NCBI GenBank assembly: GCA_025936825.1
Contig: JAICSO010000002.1
Coordinates: 496,001 to 560,000, forward strand
Origin: Terriglobales bacterium
GTDB taxonomy: Bacteria; Acidobacteriota; Terriglobia; Terriglobales; Acidobacteriaceae
Direction of reading: 5' to 3'
DNA: 64,000 nucleotides
In this document: piece by piece, positions 22,867-31,874 of the stretch
How positions within the stretch are numbered: the stretch's first letter is position 1
How the letters are laid out: each line of letters opens with the position of its first letter
Program-made: the position numbers and the translations under genes
The notes under the pieces: generated by a model
Seen by the model: the letters and a program-made list of their open reading frames with translations, nothing else
Databases searched by the model: none
Told to the model about the DNA's origin: nothing

Positions 22867-24147
22867 TCATGGAATATCGGGAGCGGGTTCCTGGGGTAGA
22901 GCGGCGGCTTTGGCGCGACGCGGACGCCAGTTCACCTGCTCAAGCGGGCCCACGACAACAACCCAAGCGATCAGGCCCAAGATAAGAACTGCAACGGTAA
23001 CGGCGAATGCCGCGAGGAAGCTGCCGGTTTTATCCACCACGAATCCGGTAAGCACCGGGCCGACGAGCCCGGCGAAGTTGCCGATGCCGTTTTGCAGGCC
23101 GGTCCATTTGCCGGCGGCCTCGGGTCCGGCGAGAGTCTGCGCGTAGGCGAAGACGCCGACGCCCATCATCCCGCAGCCGACACCCGCGGCAAGCAACCAT
23201 CCGAAATAGGTGTGTGGACCGGCAAGCGCACACCCCGTGGTCGCGACGATCGCGATGGCGTTGCCGATGCCCATCACGCCTTTGCGTACCTGGGTTGCGG
23301 AACCCCCATGTCGCATCCAGTAGTCTGCTAGCCAACCGGCGACTCCGGCAGACGTCGCGTCCGTGAGGTAGTAAATACCCGCGGCCTTTACCATCTCGTG
23401 AGGCGAGAGCCCACGGGCGCGCACGAGATAGGTGGGCAGCCAGGTAAGCATGAAATAGAAGAGATAGTTGACCGAAATGTGGCCGATCGAGGCGCCCCAG
23501 AAAGAGCGCTGGGAGATGATCGCCAACGTATCGGGACCGGCATAGGCGCCGGATTGGGCATGCTTGCGTTCGGGCATCCACTTCAGCCAGGCGGGAATCC
23601 AGAGCAGTCCGATCAGACCGAGCGCGATGAATACGGGACGCCATCCGTAGCGGACGATCATGGGACCGGCGGCAAACGTGCCGATCGCGGGACCCAGACG
23701 GATGCCCGCCATCAGCAAACCATTTGCGAAGCCGCGCTCCTGTTCCGGCAAGTTGTAGGCGAGGATCTTCGAGCAGCAAGGAAATGCAACCGACTCGCCG
23801 ATCCCGAGGAGCAGGCGGATGCCGAGCAGCATGGCAAAGCCGTGCAGCAGGCCGGTGACGCCGGTCGAGACGGTCCACAAGGCGTATCCGACGACGATGA
23901 CGTAAGTGACTTCGAAGCGGTCGACGAGCCATCCCACGACAAACTGCATGGCCATGTACGACCAAAAGAAAGCTCCGAGGAGCAGCCCGAGTTCCGAGTT
24001 GGAGAGGCCGAGCTCGCTCTGGACTATAGGCGCAGCGAGAGAGAGATTGCCGCGATCCACATAGTTGATGAGAACGCAGATGGCAAGGAGCACCAGCGGC
24101 GGGGCGAAGGATCGTTGAGCACGGGGGTGGTTAGCGGCCGAGGCCAT
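22867..24147 (-). CDS. MFS transporter
   Basis: 426 residues with twelve predicted membrane spans in two six-helix halves. N-terminal signature: VLLAICVLINYVDRGNLSLAAP (spans from about 17), then the conserved loop after helix 2, GWLVDRFEVTYVIVVG, and CCSKILAYNLPEQERGFANGL before helix 5. The pattern N-Y-x-D-R-x-N-L-S-x-A-x-P is common to anion:cation symporters (hexuronate, phthalate, glucarate type), so an organic acid is the likely substrate. Between it and pdxS lies the tandem repeat array, which separates the transcripts. No regulator or catabolic gene is beside it. Confidence 0.92.
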   Translation of the reverse strand: MASAANHPRAQRSFAPPLVLLAICVLINYVDRGNLSLAAPIVQSELGLSNSELGLLLGAFFWSYMAMQFVVGWLVDRFEVTYVIVVGYALWTVSTGVTGLLHGFAMLLGIRLLLGIGESVAFPCCSKILAYNLPEQERGFANGLLMAGIRLGPAIGTFAAGPMIVRYGWRPVFIALGLIGLLWIPAWLKWMPERKHAQSGAYAGPDTLAIISQRSFWGASIGHISVNYLFYFMLTWLPTYLVRARGLSPHEMVKAAGIYYLTDATSAGVAGWLADYWMRHGGSATQVRKGVMGIGNAIAIVATTGCALAGPHTYFGWLLAAGVGCGMMGVGVFAYAQTLAGPEAAGKWTGLQNGIGNFAGLVGPVLTGFVVDKTGSFLAAFAVTVAVLILGLIAWVVVVGPLEQVNWRPRRAKAAALPQEPAPDIP

Positions 24148-24278
24148 AGGAGTTCGCCCGAGGCATTCTGCGCGTGATGAGGGGAGGTTTGCAAGAGGAC
24201 TCTGAAGACAGGGCGTTTACCACGAAGTGCACGAAGGCACACAAAGGAATGCGCAGGCAGTTTGTCCGAATCGGAATG

Positions 24279-25223
24279 TCAGCTGATCAGGCGGCGGAAG
24301 ACCGCATGGCGAAGCCGGCCGCTGTTGGTGCGTTCGACGAACTCCAATTCGCAGCGACGTTCGGGCTTCAGCCAGACGCAGTCCTTCATCTTCTCGGCGG
24401 TGAGCCCGTGCCCGGAGACATTTGGCTCGGGAAGATTCACAAACGGGCACTTGGACGTGACCAGCGGCTTGACTTCCTTGAAGACCTGCTGGCGAAGATA
24501 CGGCGTGAATCCAGCGGCCACACGTTTGACGTAGTAGAGGTCCTTGCCGCGATATTCGCCGACGACGATGGAGGAGAAGTTAGCGCCGCTGGCGACGTAT
24601 CCGCCAATCAGGAACTCACCTTCGCGGTTGAAGCGGTGCTTCTGCCAGGCATCGGAAACGCGGCCGGGGACGTAGACGGAGTTGGCGCGCTTGGCGACGA
24701 TGCCCTCGAGGCCGAGAGACTTGACTTGCTCAATCAGCGGCGGGAGCGCGGTGCGGAAGACCGGGTTCAGGCGCAAGGGATCGGAGAAATGCGCTGCCAC
24801 TTGCTCGAGCATTTGCTTACGCTCAGAGAGCGGAAGGTCCATCGTGTCGCGCCCGTTGTGGTGAAGAAGGTCGAATGCATAGAACATGACCGGTTGTTTG
24901 CTGGTGCGGCGATTTTGCAGCTCCTGAAAACTGGCGCGGCCCTGATCATCGAGCGCGACAATTTCGCCGTCGAGGATAAGGTTCCCGCGCTTTAGATTGT
25001 TTAGTGCAAACGTAATGGGACGGAACTGCGCACTGTAGTCCTGGCCGGACATGGAGTAAAGGATCGCGGTGCTGCCGTCGATGAGGGCGATGGCGCGGTA
25101 GCCGTCCTGCTTGATCTCGTAGAGCCAGTCGTCGCCTTCAGGGAGGGAGGTGACCCGGCGGCACTCCATCGGTTCGATGAAACGAGGACGCGGCTTGGGA
25201 TTGCGGATTCCGCGCTGGACCAT
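24279..25223 (-). CDS. Stand-alone ATP-dependent DNA ligase domain (LigD type)
   Basis: 314 residues from the ATG at 25223; the longer upstream frame is not supported. Nucleotidyltransferase motifs: I, YEIKQDGYRAIA, with the adenylated Lys in KxDG (about residue 40); III, LILDGEIVALDDQGRASF; IIIa, FYAFDLLHHNGRD; IV, LEGIVAKRANSVYVPG; V, WQKHRFNREGEFLIGGYV. An OB-fold with VVGEYRGKDLYYVKRVAAGF follows. This is the ligase module of bacterial NHEJ enzymes without the polymerase and nuclease domains and without a ku gene nearby. It probably seals nicks in repair. No ribosome site is evident before the chosen start. Confidence 0.88.
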   Translation of the reverse strand: MVQRGIRNPKPRPRFIEPMECRRVTSLPEGDDWLYEIKQDGYRAIALIDGSTAILYSMSGQDYSAQFRPITFALNNLKRGNLILDGEIVALDDQGRASFQELQNRRTSKQPVMFYAFDLLHHNGRDTMDLPLSERKQMLEQVAAHFSDPLRLNPVFRTALPPLIEQVKSLGLEGIVAKRANSVYVPGRVSDAWQKHRFNREGEFLIGGYVASGANFSSIVVGEYRGKDLYYVKRVAAGFTPYLRQQVFKEVKPLVTSKCPFVNLPEPNVSGHGLTAEKMKDCVWLKPERRCELEFVERTNSGRLRHAVFRRLIS

Positions 25224-25429
25224 GGGGAATAGATGCGGGAACGGAAGTGGATGCAGGGGCAAAAAGCAGTCACAGTAGAAGAAAACACTTCTAGCCAAAA
25301 CGGGTGCAACGGAACAAACTGTGCCCCGATCCCTTGCTTAAGGACGGAAAACAAAACTAACCACAGAGGACACTGGGGTTCACGGAGGAACGCCACAGAG
25401 GAAGCGGAGGGAGTTACCGAAAGAGCAGG

Positions 25430-25487
25430 TCCCTCGACTGCGAAGATCATCCGCAAGCGGATGATCTTCTTCGCTCGGAATGACAGA
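25430..25487. repeat. Hairpin repeat, GCTCGGAATGACA type
   Basis: GAAGATCATCCGC and GCGGATGATCTTC form a 13-bp stem, followed by TTCGCTCGGAATGACA. A homologous element with a different stem sequence lies at 61262-61328, and related sequence at 43650-43950. Confidence 0.7.
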
Positions 25488-25494
25488 TTGAAAT

Positions 25495-25983
25495 CTATCG
25501 AGCGGAGCGGAAGACGTGTTTGTGGCCGATGATGACGAAGACGCCGCGGCTGCGAGCGAGCACAGTTCCCTTTTCGTCGCGGATCTCAGCAGAGTGAGTC
25601 AAGCGACGGCCGCGTTTGCTGACGTTCTTCGAGCGAACCTCAAGAGCACGGTTCAACGGAACAGGGCGCAGGTATTCGACGGTCATGCGCGAGGTGGGAG
25701 CCGGAGCATCGAAGAGACGGTTCATCTTGGCCATGGCTTCATCGAGGATAGTGGCGATCACGCCGCCGTGGCAGTATCCAGGAGGACCGGTGTAGCGTTT
25801 GCCGAGACGGAAGCGGCAGACGAATTGTTTGCCGGTCTCGTCGAGCGTGAATTTCAGGCGCATGCCGTCGGGGTTGTCGCGTCCGCAACCAAAGCAGAAG
25901 TTCTTCTTGCGAGGAGGACTTGAACTGGTGCGATGGCCGATTCCGTGGTCTTTGTGCTTCTTCATAGGTTCTCGAGACACCAT
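25495..25983 (-). CDS. Hotdog-fold thioesterase (PaaI/4HBT-like)
   Basis: 162 residues. After a basic N-terminus comes NFCFGCGRDNPDGMRLKF, the 'CFGCG-NP-GL' signature of one 4HBT subgroup, then YTGPPGYCHGGVIATILDEAMA (about 64-85), the HGG-x-x-x-x-x-x-D/E catalytic turn with the acidic residue in LDEAM, and VEYLRPVPLNRALEVRS. The family hydrolyses CoA or ACP thioesters in the cytosol; the substrate is not evident. The start could also be Met7 (25965), as neither has a strong ribosome site. Confidence 0.88.
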   Translation of the reverse strand: MVSREPMKKHKDHGIGHRTSSSPPRKKNFCFGCGRDNPDGMRLKFTLDETGKQFVCRFRLGKRYTGPPGYCHGGVIATILDEAMAKMNRLFDAPAPTSRMTVEYLRPVPLNRALEVRSKNVSKRGRRLTHSAEIRDEKGTVLARSRGVFVIIGHKHVFRSAR

Positions 25984-26019
25984 GCGGACACAGGCAGGGC
26001 TTAGATTTCCGTAAATCCC

Positions 26020-26112
26020 TAATTTCAGATTGAAGATTGTAGATTGCAGATTTCAAGATAGCTTGGGAGAAATCTACAATCTTCAATCTGAAATCTGCAA
26101 TCTGAAATCAAC
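26020..26112. repeat. AT-rich inverted repeat
   Basis: GATTGAAGATTGTAGATT near the left pairs with AATCTACAATCTTCAATC on the right, interrupted by about 25 bases. A related block with the same GATTTGAGATT and CTACAATC words lies at 56634-56752. Confidence 0.75.
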
Positions 26113-26322
26113 TGCGTTCAGGGCAAGCAACCAGACATGCAGGAAGTCAAAACACCCACCTTTCGCAATGGACGCGACCGGGTGGGCACCCTCCCGTTTC
26201 GTAACCGAAGATTGTAGCGGACGGCTGGGTCGCGGGAGGACGAAGGTCTCGTATATCATCGAAAGAAAGCTGGCCGAATGCCAGTGCGCTCTGGGAGCGC
26301 AACATCTCTGGAGGTCGAACGG

Positions 26323-26679
26323 GTGAACGCAAAATCCGGCAGGTTCGTGGGTTGGCTTGTGATTCTCACATTCGTGGTTGCTTCATCGCTGATTGCACAA
26401 CAAGCGGCAAAGTCTCCTGGCTCCAGCATTTTCCGCAGCAAATGCGTGCTCTGCCACGGAAGCGACGGCAGCGGAAAGACACAGTTAGGGAAACAACTGC
26501 AAGCCGCCGATCTCCGCTCTAAAGATGTGCAGAAGCAGAGCGATGCCGCGCTGCACAAGATCATTCACGACGGCCAGGCCAACATGCCGGCATTCGCCGA
26601 TCAACTAAGTGAGAGCGAGATTGATCAGGTGCTGAAGCATGTCCGCGCACTTGGCAAGGCAGCACCGGCAAAAAAGTAG
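26323..26679 (+). CDS. Exported cytochrome c
   Basis: 118 residues from the GTG at 26323, chosen because GGAGG lies 8 bases upstream and a signal peptide (about 1-26) follows. SIFRSKCVLCHGSDGSGKT holds the CxxCH heme-binding site, and QANMPAFADQLSESEIDQVLKHVRALG supplies the distal Met ligand and the C-terminal helix of class I cytochrome c. It is a small periplasmic electron carrier. The orphan CoxIII gene follows 30 bases later in the same direction, so the two may be cotranscribed and serve a terminal oxidase encoded elsewhere. Confidence 0.9.
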   Translation: MNAKSGRFVGWLVILTFVVASSLIAQQAAKSPGSSIFRSKCVLCHGSDGSGKTQLGKQLQAADLRSKDVQKQSDAALHKIIHDGQANMPAFADQLSESEIDQVLKHVRALGKAAPAKK

Positions 26680-26709
26680 CTCCGATCTTCCGCCAATTGA
26701 AGTCGTAGT

Positions 26710-27453
26710 ATGTCACCCCTGGTGCCAATTGATATCCATCCGCCTAAGTCCGGCGACGGAGGCGGCGGCGTCCACCCTCCCGAAATAGGCGGAGGCGGCG
26801 GACGCGATCCCGGCGACGGCTTTCCAGACTATGAACGACGCCTGCAACGCGCGCGCATTGGGCTGATCTGCGGCATGGTTTCGGTCTCGATGCTGTTTAT
26901 TATCCTGACCGCCGTGTTCTTTGCCAGGCAGACGAGCGTGGTTCTCGATTCGCAAACCCATCGCTACATCCGCATGTGGATCCCGATGGTGCTGCCGATT
27001 CACCTGCTGCTTTGGAACACCGCGATCCTGCTGTGCAGCAGCGTGACCCTAGAGTTCGCCCGCAGGCAGGTGGCAAGGGACATGGTTTTGGCGCCATTGC
27101 GGACAATTGTTGGAACGGGGATGGAGGGTCGCGTAAGGGCGCCATGGCTGCTGATGACGACGGTGCTGGGAATCACCTTTCTTTTCGGGCAGTGGCTGGC
27201 ATGGACGGAATTCCGCGGGCTTGGCTTCCGTAGCTCGACGGCCGGGCCGAGTCCATTCTTTTATGTCTTGACCGGAGCGCATGCGATCCACCTTACGGTG
27301 GGGATAGTCATTCTGCTGTATGCGGCGATGGCGTCGCTGTTTCATAAAGCCATCGAGCACAAACGGATTGTGGTGGAAGTGACGCGCTGGTATTGGCACT
27401 TCATGGGCGTGCTGTGGGTGTACGTATTCGCGTTGTTGTGGTTTGGGCAGTGA
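26710..27453 (+). CDS. Cytochrome c oxidase subunit III-like protein (orphan)
   Basis: 247 residues. A Gly/Asp-rich cytosolic tail with GDGGGGVHPPEIGGGGGRDPGD (about 15-36) precedes five membrane spans (about 48-72, 90-110, 131-151, 166-190 and 221-243). The last carry the CoxIII hallmarks GAHAIHLTVGIVILLYA and VTRWYWHFMGVLWVYVFALLW. CoxIII is the structural third subunit of aa3/ba-type oxidases. Subunits I and II are not in the window. The Gly-rich N-terminal extension is unusual. The gene follows the cytochrome c by 30 bases. Confidence 0.88.
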   Translation: MSPLVPIDIHPPKSGDGGGGVHPPEIGGGGGRDPGDGFPDYERRLQRARIGLICGMVSVSMLFIILTAVFFARQTSVVLDSQTHRYIRMWIPMVLPIHLLLWNTAILLCSSVTLEFARRQVARDMVLAPLRTIVGTGMEGRVRAPWLLMTTVLGITFLFGQWLAWTEFRGLGFRSSTAGPSPFFYVLTGAHAIHLTVGIVILLYAAMASLFHKAIEHKRIVVEVTRWYWHFMGVLWVYVFALLWFGQ

Positions 27454-27503
27454 TGGATTCGATCGCCGGACCCATATGGATATTTGGGTTCAACCGCCTC
27501 CGT

Positions 27504-27584
27504 TCGTCCCTCCGGGACTTCACCCGAACTCCCTAGTTCCCCAGGACTACCGTCCTGGGCTAAGCTCGGTCGCCCTGCGGGGCT
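27504..27584. repeat. REP unit, single copy
   Basis: CGTCCCTCCGGGACTTCACC, then the palindrome CCCAGGACTACCGTCCTGGG followed by CTAAGCT and CGCCCTGCGGGGCT. The same 80-90-bp unit occurs twice, in opposite orientations, around the broken transposase at 42498-42948. Confidence 0.8.
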
Positions 27585-27754
27585 GGAGTGGAGATGGCCT
27601 CATCCAGTGCTCGTAATCAGAAATAGTTTTGGGCGCTCGTTCACGGGCGTCGGTTTCGAGATACGAATTGTCAAAGGTTTGTTGCTCACCTTTTCAAGCC
27701 TTGAACGTCTAATTGCACTCGGAATAAAATCGCCGGTCAACTCCCGAGGTGCTG

Positions 27755-29788
27755 ATGCGATCCATTCTGTGGTGTGCCCTTCTGTCCATTGCGCTTTGTG
27801 CTGTTTCCCTTGCCCAAACTTCAGAGCCTGCCCAGCACAAGGCTGGGTTCAGCATTGACAACATCGACAAGTCTGTCGATCCATGCATGGACTTCTACCA
27901 GTACGCATGTGGAAACTGGATCAAGAACACACAGATTCCGCCGGATCGTCCCGACATGGACAGCTTCGGCGAGGTCGAAGAGCAAAACTTGCTGGTGCTG
28001 CGCGACATCCTGGAGAAGGCGTCGAAGGGGGGATCCGAGCGCGATGCAATCGACCAGAAGATTGGGGACTACTACGGCGCGTGCATGGACGAGAGCGCAG
28101 TCGAAGCTAAAGGCATTGCGCCGTTGAAACCGGAATTGGACCAGATTGCAGCGGCGAAAGACAAGCAGGCACTCATTGACGTGATTGCGCGGGTGCAGTT
28201 GATTGGCCCGAGCCCGTTGTTCAATTTTTACTCCTCTCCTGATTTTCACAACGCGGACATGGTGATCGCCTACATCGATCAAGGCGGACTAACACTGCCG
28301 GACCGGAACTACTACATAAAAGATGACGCCAAGATGGTCGGCATCCGCAAAGCGCTCAGCGACTACATCACAACGGCGTTCACCCTGTCGGGGCAATCGG
28401 CGCAGCAGGCAGCGGAGTCGGCAAAGACGGTTCTGGACATTGAAACCGCGCTGGCGAAAGCGTCGATGGACCGGACCGTGCGGCGCGACCCCAAGGTGCG
28501 CGATCACAAGATGAGTCGCGAGGAGGCGATCGGCCTCGCCCCGAATTTCTATCTCGCACGATTCTTCAAGGACGTCGACTCGCCCACGTTTTCGGACCTG
28601 AATGTCTCGAACCCGGATTTCTTCAAGCAAGTGAACGATGTGGTCGCAAGTCAATCGCTGGACTCGCTGAAGACCTATGTTCAGTGGCACATGCTGGCAG
28701 GTGCGGCGAAGTGGCTGCCGAAACCGTATGTAGAGGCGCGCTTCAAGTTCCGCCAGGCACTGTTTGGACAAGCCGAGGACCAGCCGCGCTGGAAGAAGTG
28801 CGTGGAAGCAACTGACGAAGCTCTCGGCGAGGCGCTGGGTCAAAGGTACGTTGAGCGGACCTTCGGGGCAGAAGGCAAACAGCGGATGCTGACCATGGTG
28901 GACGCGCTGGAAAAGGCACTAGATCAGGACATCACAGGGCTCCCCTGGATGACGGAGGAAACTAAGAAGCAGGCAAAGATCAAGCTGGAGGCCATACGCA
29001 ACAAGATTGGTTATCCGGACGTTTGGCGCGATTACAGCAAACTGGAGGTCAAGCAGGGCGACCTGATGGGGAACTTCCTGCGCGCGAACGAATTTGAATC
29101 GCGACGCCAGATTGCCAAGATCAGCAAACCGCTGGACCGCAAAGAATGGGAAATGACTCCGCCGACGGTGAATGCGTATTACAGCGGGTCCTTCAACGAG
29201 ATTGTCTTCCCCGCGGGCATTCTCCAGCCTCCATTCTTCGATAAGAGCATGGATGAGTATGTAAACTTCGGATCCATCGGCGCGGTCATTGGCCACGAAC
29301 TCACGCACGGGTTCGACGACCAGGGGAGGAAGTTCGATCCCAAGGGCAATTTACGTGACTGGTGGACCGAACAGGACGGCAAAGAGTTCGAGAAGCGCGC
29401 CAGCTGCGTCGCGAACGAGTACAGCAACTTTGTCGCCGTGGATGACTTGAAGCTGAATGGCAAGCTAACCCTCGGGGAAAATACAGCGGACAACGGCGGG
29501 GCGAGAATCGCGCTGATGGCTCTCGAGAACATGATCCGGGAATCAGGAAAAACGCCCGAAAAGATTGACGGCTACACACCGGAACAGCGCTATTTCCTGG
29601 GATTCGCGCGGGTGTGGTGCGAGAAACGGACGCCGGAATATTCGAGAACATTGGTCAATATTGACCCACACTCTCCGGGGCGATTCCGAACCAATGGCGT
29701 GGTTGAGAACATGCCGGAGTTCCAGAAAGCATGGGGATGCAAAACGGGGCAGGCAATGGTGAGCCCGAATATGTGCAGGGTGTGGTGA
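27755..29788 (+). CDS. M13-family metalloendopeptidase (PepO/neprilysin-like)
   Basis: 677 residues from the ATG at 27755, with GAGG just upstream; an in-frame GTG two codons earlier overlaps the ribosome site. Signal peptide at about 1-20. The N-terminal M13 domain starts SVDPCMDFYQYACGNWI (about 37-53). The catalytic centre has VNAYYSGSFNEIVFPAGIL, the zinc-binding IGHELTHGFDDQGR (HExxH at about 512-516) and ENTADNGGARIAL (third ligand Glu about 570). The end TLVNIDPHSPGRFRTNGVV, with the terminal CRVW, matches the family. Full length. It degrades peptides in the periplasm or outside the cell. Probably monocistronic. Confidence 0.95.
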   Translation: MRSILWCALLSIALCAVSLAQTSEPAQHKAGFSIDNIDKSVDPCMDFYQYACGNWIKNTQIPPDRPDMDSFGEVEEQNLLVLRDILEKASKGGSERDAIDQKIGDYYGACMDESAVEAKGIAPLKPELDQIAAAKDKQALIDVIARVQLIGPSPLFNFYSSPDFHNADMVIAYIDQGGLTLPDRNYYIKDDAKMVGIRKALSDYITTAFTLSGQSAQQAAESAKTVLDIETALAKASMDRTVRRDPKVRDHKMSREEAIGLAPNFYLARFFKDVDSPTFSDLNVSNPDFFKQVNDVVASQSLDSLKTYVQWHMLAGAAKWLPKPYVEARFKFRQALFGQAEDQPRWKKCVEATDEALGEALGQRYVERTFGAEGKQRMLTMVDALEKALDQDITGLPWMTEETKKQAKIKLEAIRNKIGYPDVWRDYSKLEVKQGDLMGNFLRANEFESRRQIAKISKPLDRKEWEMTPPTVNAYYSGSFNEIVFPAGILQPPFFDKSMDEYVNFGSIGAVIGHELTHGFDDQGRKFDPKGNLRDWWTEQDGKEFEKRASCVANEYSNFVAVDDLKLNGKLTLGENTADNGGARIALMALENMIRESGKTPEKIDGYTPEQRYFLGFARVWCEKRTPEYSRTLVNIDPHSPGRFRTNGVVENMPEFQKAWGCKTGQAMVSPNMCRVW

Positions 29789-29865
29789 AGGAACCCTTAC
29801 CACTAAGGACACGAAATCACATGAAGGAAGACCAACAACTCGTAAACGAATGGCACTAACCACCT

Positions 29866-30465
29866 ATGACCAACAAATTGCTTTTCCTTGCTGGAGTGCT
29901 TCTGCTGTCGGTTGTAGCTCTGACTCAGAGCTCGACTTCCACGGCCGCGCCTGAATATACCGCCGACGGCAAGTTGAAGTTACCCGAGCAGTATCGAGAA
30001 TGGGTTTATCTGAGCACGGGCTTGGACATGAGTTACACGGCGGACGGGAACGCGGATCATCACATGTTCGATAACGTGTTCGTGAACCCGGAGTCGTACA
30101 AGAAGTTCAAGGAAACGGGCACCTGGCCGGACAAGACGATGCTGGTGCTGGAGGTGCGCGGCGCGGAAAGCCGGGCGTCGATCAACCAGCGCGGAAATTT
30201 CCAAAGCGGCGAGGTGATGGGGATCGAAGTCCACATAAAGGACGAAGCGAAGTTTCCGAATGGTAAGTGGGCCTTCTTCGGGTTCGACGACGGGAAGGTC
30301 GGGAACCTGTTCCCTGCCGGCGCTTCATGCTATTCCTGCCATCAATCACACGGAGCCGTGGACACGACATTTGTGCAGTTTTATCCGACGCTGATGCCGA
30401 TTGCGAAGGAGAAGACGACCTTGAGCGCTGCCTATCTTAAGGAGAGCGCGCAGGAAAAGAAGTAG
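29866..30465 (+). CDS. Exported cytochrome P460-family protein
   Basis: 199 residues; signal peptide at about 1-20. The P460 fold is recognised from LPEQYREWVYLSTGLDMSY (about 40-58), DNVFVNPESYKKFKETGTWPDKTMLVLEVR, WAFFGFDDG and the heme site SCYSCHQSHGAVDTTFVQFYP (CxxCH at about 162-166), which ends in the typical VQFYPTL. Known P460 enzymes oxidise hydroxylamine through a cross-linked heme; many homologues lack that chemistry. It follows the M13 peptidase by about 80 bases that include a degenerate CCACTAAGGACAC repeat. Confidence 0.87.
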   Translation: MTNKLLFLAGVLLLSVVALTQSSTSTAAPEYTADGKLKLPEQYREWVYLSTGLDMSYTADGNADHHMFDNVFVNPESYKKFKETGTWPDKTMLVLEVRGAESRASINQRGNFQSGEVMGIEVHIKDEAKFPNGKWAFFGFDDGKVGNLFPAGASCYSCHQSHGAVDTTFVQFYPTLMPIAKEKTTLSAAYLKESAQEKK

Positions 30466-30591
30466 TTCTTTTGGCACTTTCTCAGTCCGCTGCTCTGAAC
30501 GGCGTTAGCGGCTGTTCCGGCCGTCCTGCGCCTCCGCACATGGTGATGTGAGCAGAATCACAGCCTCGGTAAGTACCTCTATTACACAATT

Positions 30592-31320
30592 GTGACGTTC
30601 GCTGAAACTTCTTCTCCCGCCGAGGTGGCGCCTATGTTTGAACAAGAAATGGAGTTGGAAAAGCATCAATCTTCCGCTCTCCCCCTGCTGCTGATCGTGG
30701 GCATTATCGTTGCCCTAGTCGGAATCGCCGGATACTTCCTCATTCAGAGCCGGAAGTCGCTGGCACCGAGCGAAGCATCGCAGGTTGTGACTAATATCCT
30801 GAATGCACAGGATCCGCCTGCCGTCAGTTTTCATACCGGTCAGATCCGGGACGGATACGAGGAGAATGCAAAAGATCCGAGATACCGGCTGCTGGAACGG
30901 GCGGGCGTAATCACGATCGGTAAATCGAAGAAGGACAAGACCCCAGTCAGTCTCACCGCGAAAGGTGAGGACCTGATCAAGCAGATTCCGGGCGTGAAGC
31001 AGAAGAACGACGATGCAGGCAATCCGGGCTACACCATTCCACTGGCGACGCGGAAGCTGATTTCGGTGTCCGATGTGAAGATGAAAGGGCCGGAACGCGC
31101 AGTGATCAGTTACACATGGAAGTGGGAGCCGAATGCGCTGGGCGAGGAGTTCGACGCGTCCAACGGCAAGCTTGCCGGGTTCAATACCTGGGAACGCGTG
31201 GCACTGATCGATAAGCACGGGGCACGGTTCTTTAAAGAAGCTCCGGCGACCGTGACCGTGAATGTGGTGAACGCGAAGAACGGGTGGCAGGTCACGGCGG
31301 AAGAGAAGTTGACGGAGTAG
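30592..31320 (+). CDS. Membrane-anchored protein of unknown function
   Basis: 242 residues. The predicted start is a GTG; a -10-like hexamer close upstream is compatible with a leaderless mRNA. A short N-terminal tail is followed by one membrane span (about 30-51, LPLLLIVGIIVALVGIAGYFLI), leaving the rest outside. The soluble part has SEASQVVTNILNAQDPP, a region resembling a winged-helix layer (DPRYRLLERAGVITIGKSKKD ... KGEDLIKQIPGV), then a beta-rich domain with VSDVKMKGPERAVISYTWKWEPN. No catalytic residues are evident. Similar proteins are annotated as hypothetical in acidobacteria. Confidence 0.75.
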   Translation: MTFAETSSPAEVAPMFEQEMELEKHQSSALPLLLIVGIIVALVGIAGYFLIQSRKSLAPSEASQVVTNILNAQDPPAVSFHTGQIRDGYEENAKDPRYRLLERAGVITIGKSKKDKTPVSLTAKGEDLIKQIPGVKQKNDDAGNPGYTIPLATRKLISVSDVKMKGPERAVISYTWKWEPNALGEEFDASNGKLAGFNTWERVALIDKHGARFFKEAPATVTVNVVNAKNGWQVTAEEKLTE

Positions 31321-31360
31321 ACCCTAGCCACGTGTGGTAATTAAGATCACGAAAAAACCT

Positions 31361-31410
31361 TCACCACAGAGGACACGGGGTACACAGAGGAAGACCACAG
31401 AGGTAAGCCG
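31361..31410. repeat. Single CCACAGAGGACAC repeat
   Basis: ACCACAGAGGACACGGGGTA and ACAGAGGAAGACCACAGAGG resemble one unit of the tandem array at 22310-22860. Confidence 0.6.
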
Positions 31411-31478
31411 GGGGGTTTGAGGAAATCCATTCTGGCTTGCCTCTGTTCAATACTTGTCGTTCGCGGTTTGAAATTTTT

Positions 31479-31874
31479 CTAGAAGGCCATCAGCACGACA
31501 CCACCAGCAACGAGCAAGGCGGCCGCCCAACGGCGGCCGTCAACTTTTTCGTGCAGGAAAAACTTTGCCGCAATCGCGTTGGCCACGAAGGTGAGCGAGG
31601 CGGCAGCGGGGCCAATCAGGCTTACATCATTCCAGGACAATCCAAAGAGCAGGCTGTAGAACGAAACTGCCATGCATGCGACGCCGATAAGGAAATACCG
31701 GTTGCGCAGCATGAGCAACACCACGAAGGTGATTCCCTTCTTTGCGCGAAGCTCACCTAAATCGCCGATCTTCTTCATCGCGCGGGAAAGGAGGACGTCG
31801 CCGGAACTCGAGGAGATGACGACCGCAAGAATGGCCAGCCAGGCGTTCAGATTCGACATGGCGTGGCGGATCAT
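31479..31874 (-). CDS. EamA/DMT half-size membrane protein 2
   Basis: 131 residues, four membrane spans (about 10-28, 46-66, 76-97 and 106-129) in one EamA half-repeat, with the motif SLTFVANAIAAKFFLHEKVDGRRW near the C-terminus that marks drug/metabolite transporters. Two such halves are usually fused or form dimers as in EmrE. It begins 4 bases before the stop of the neighbouring half-size gene, so the pair is probably translated together and may form a heterodimer. It lies directly downstream of hpnJ in the same direction. Confidence 0.83.
   Translation of the reverse strand: MIRHAMSNLNAWLAILAVVISSSSGDVLLSRAMKKIGDLGELRAKKGITFVVLLMLRNRYFLIGVACMAVSFYSLLFGLSWNDVSLIGPAAASLTFVANAIAAKFFLHEKVDGRRWAAALLVAGGVVLMAF

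Noticed and set aside
23030-24177. Long frames opposite and in another frame of the MFS gene
   Set aside because: Arg/Gly-rich shadows of the transporter gene.
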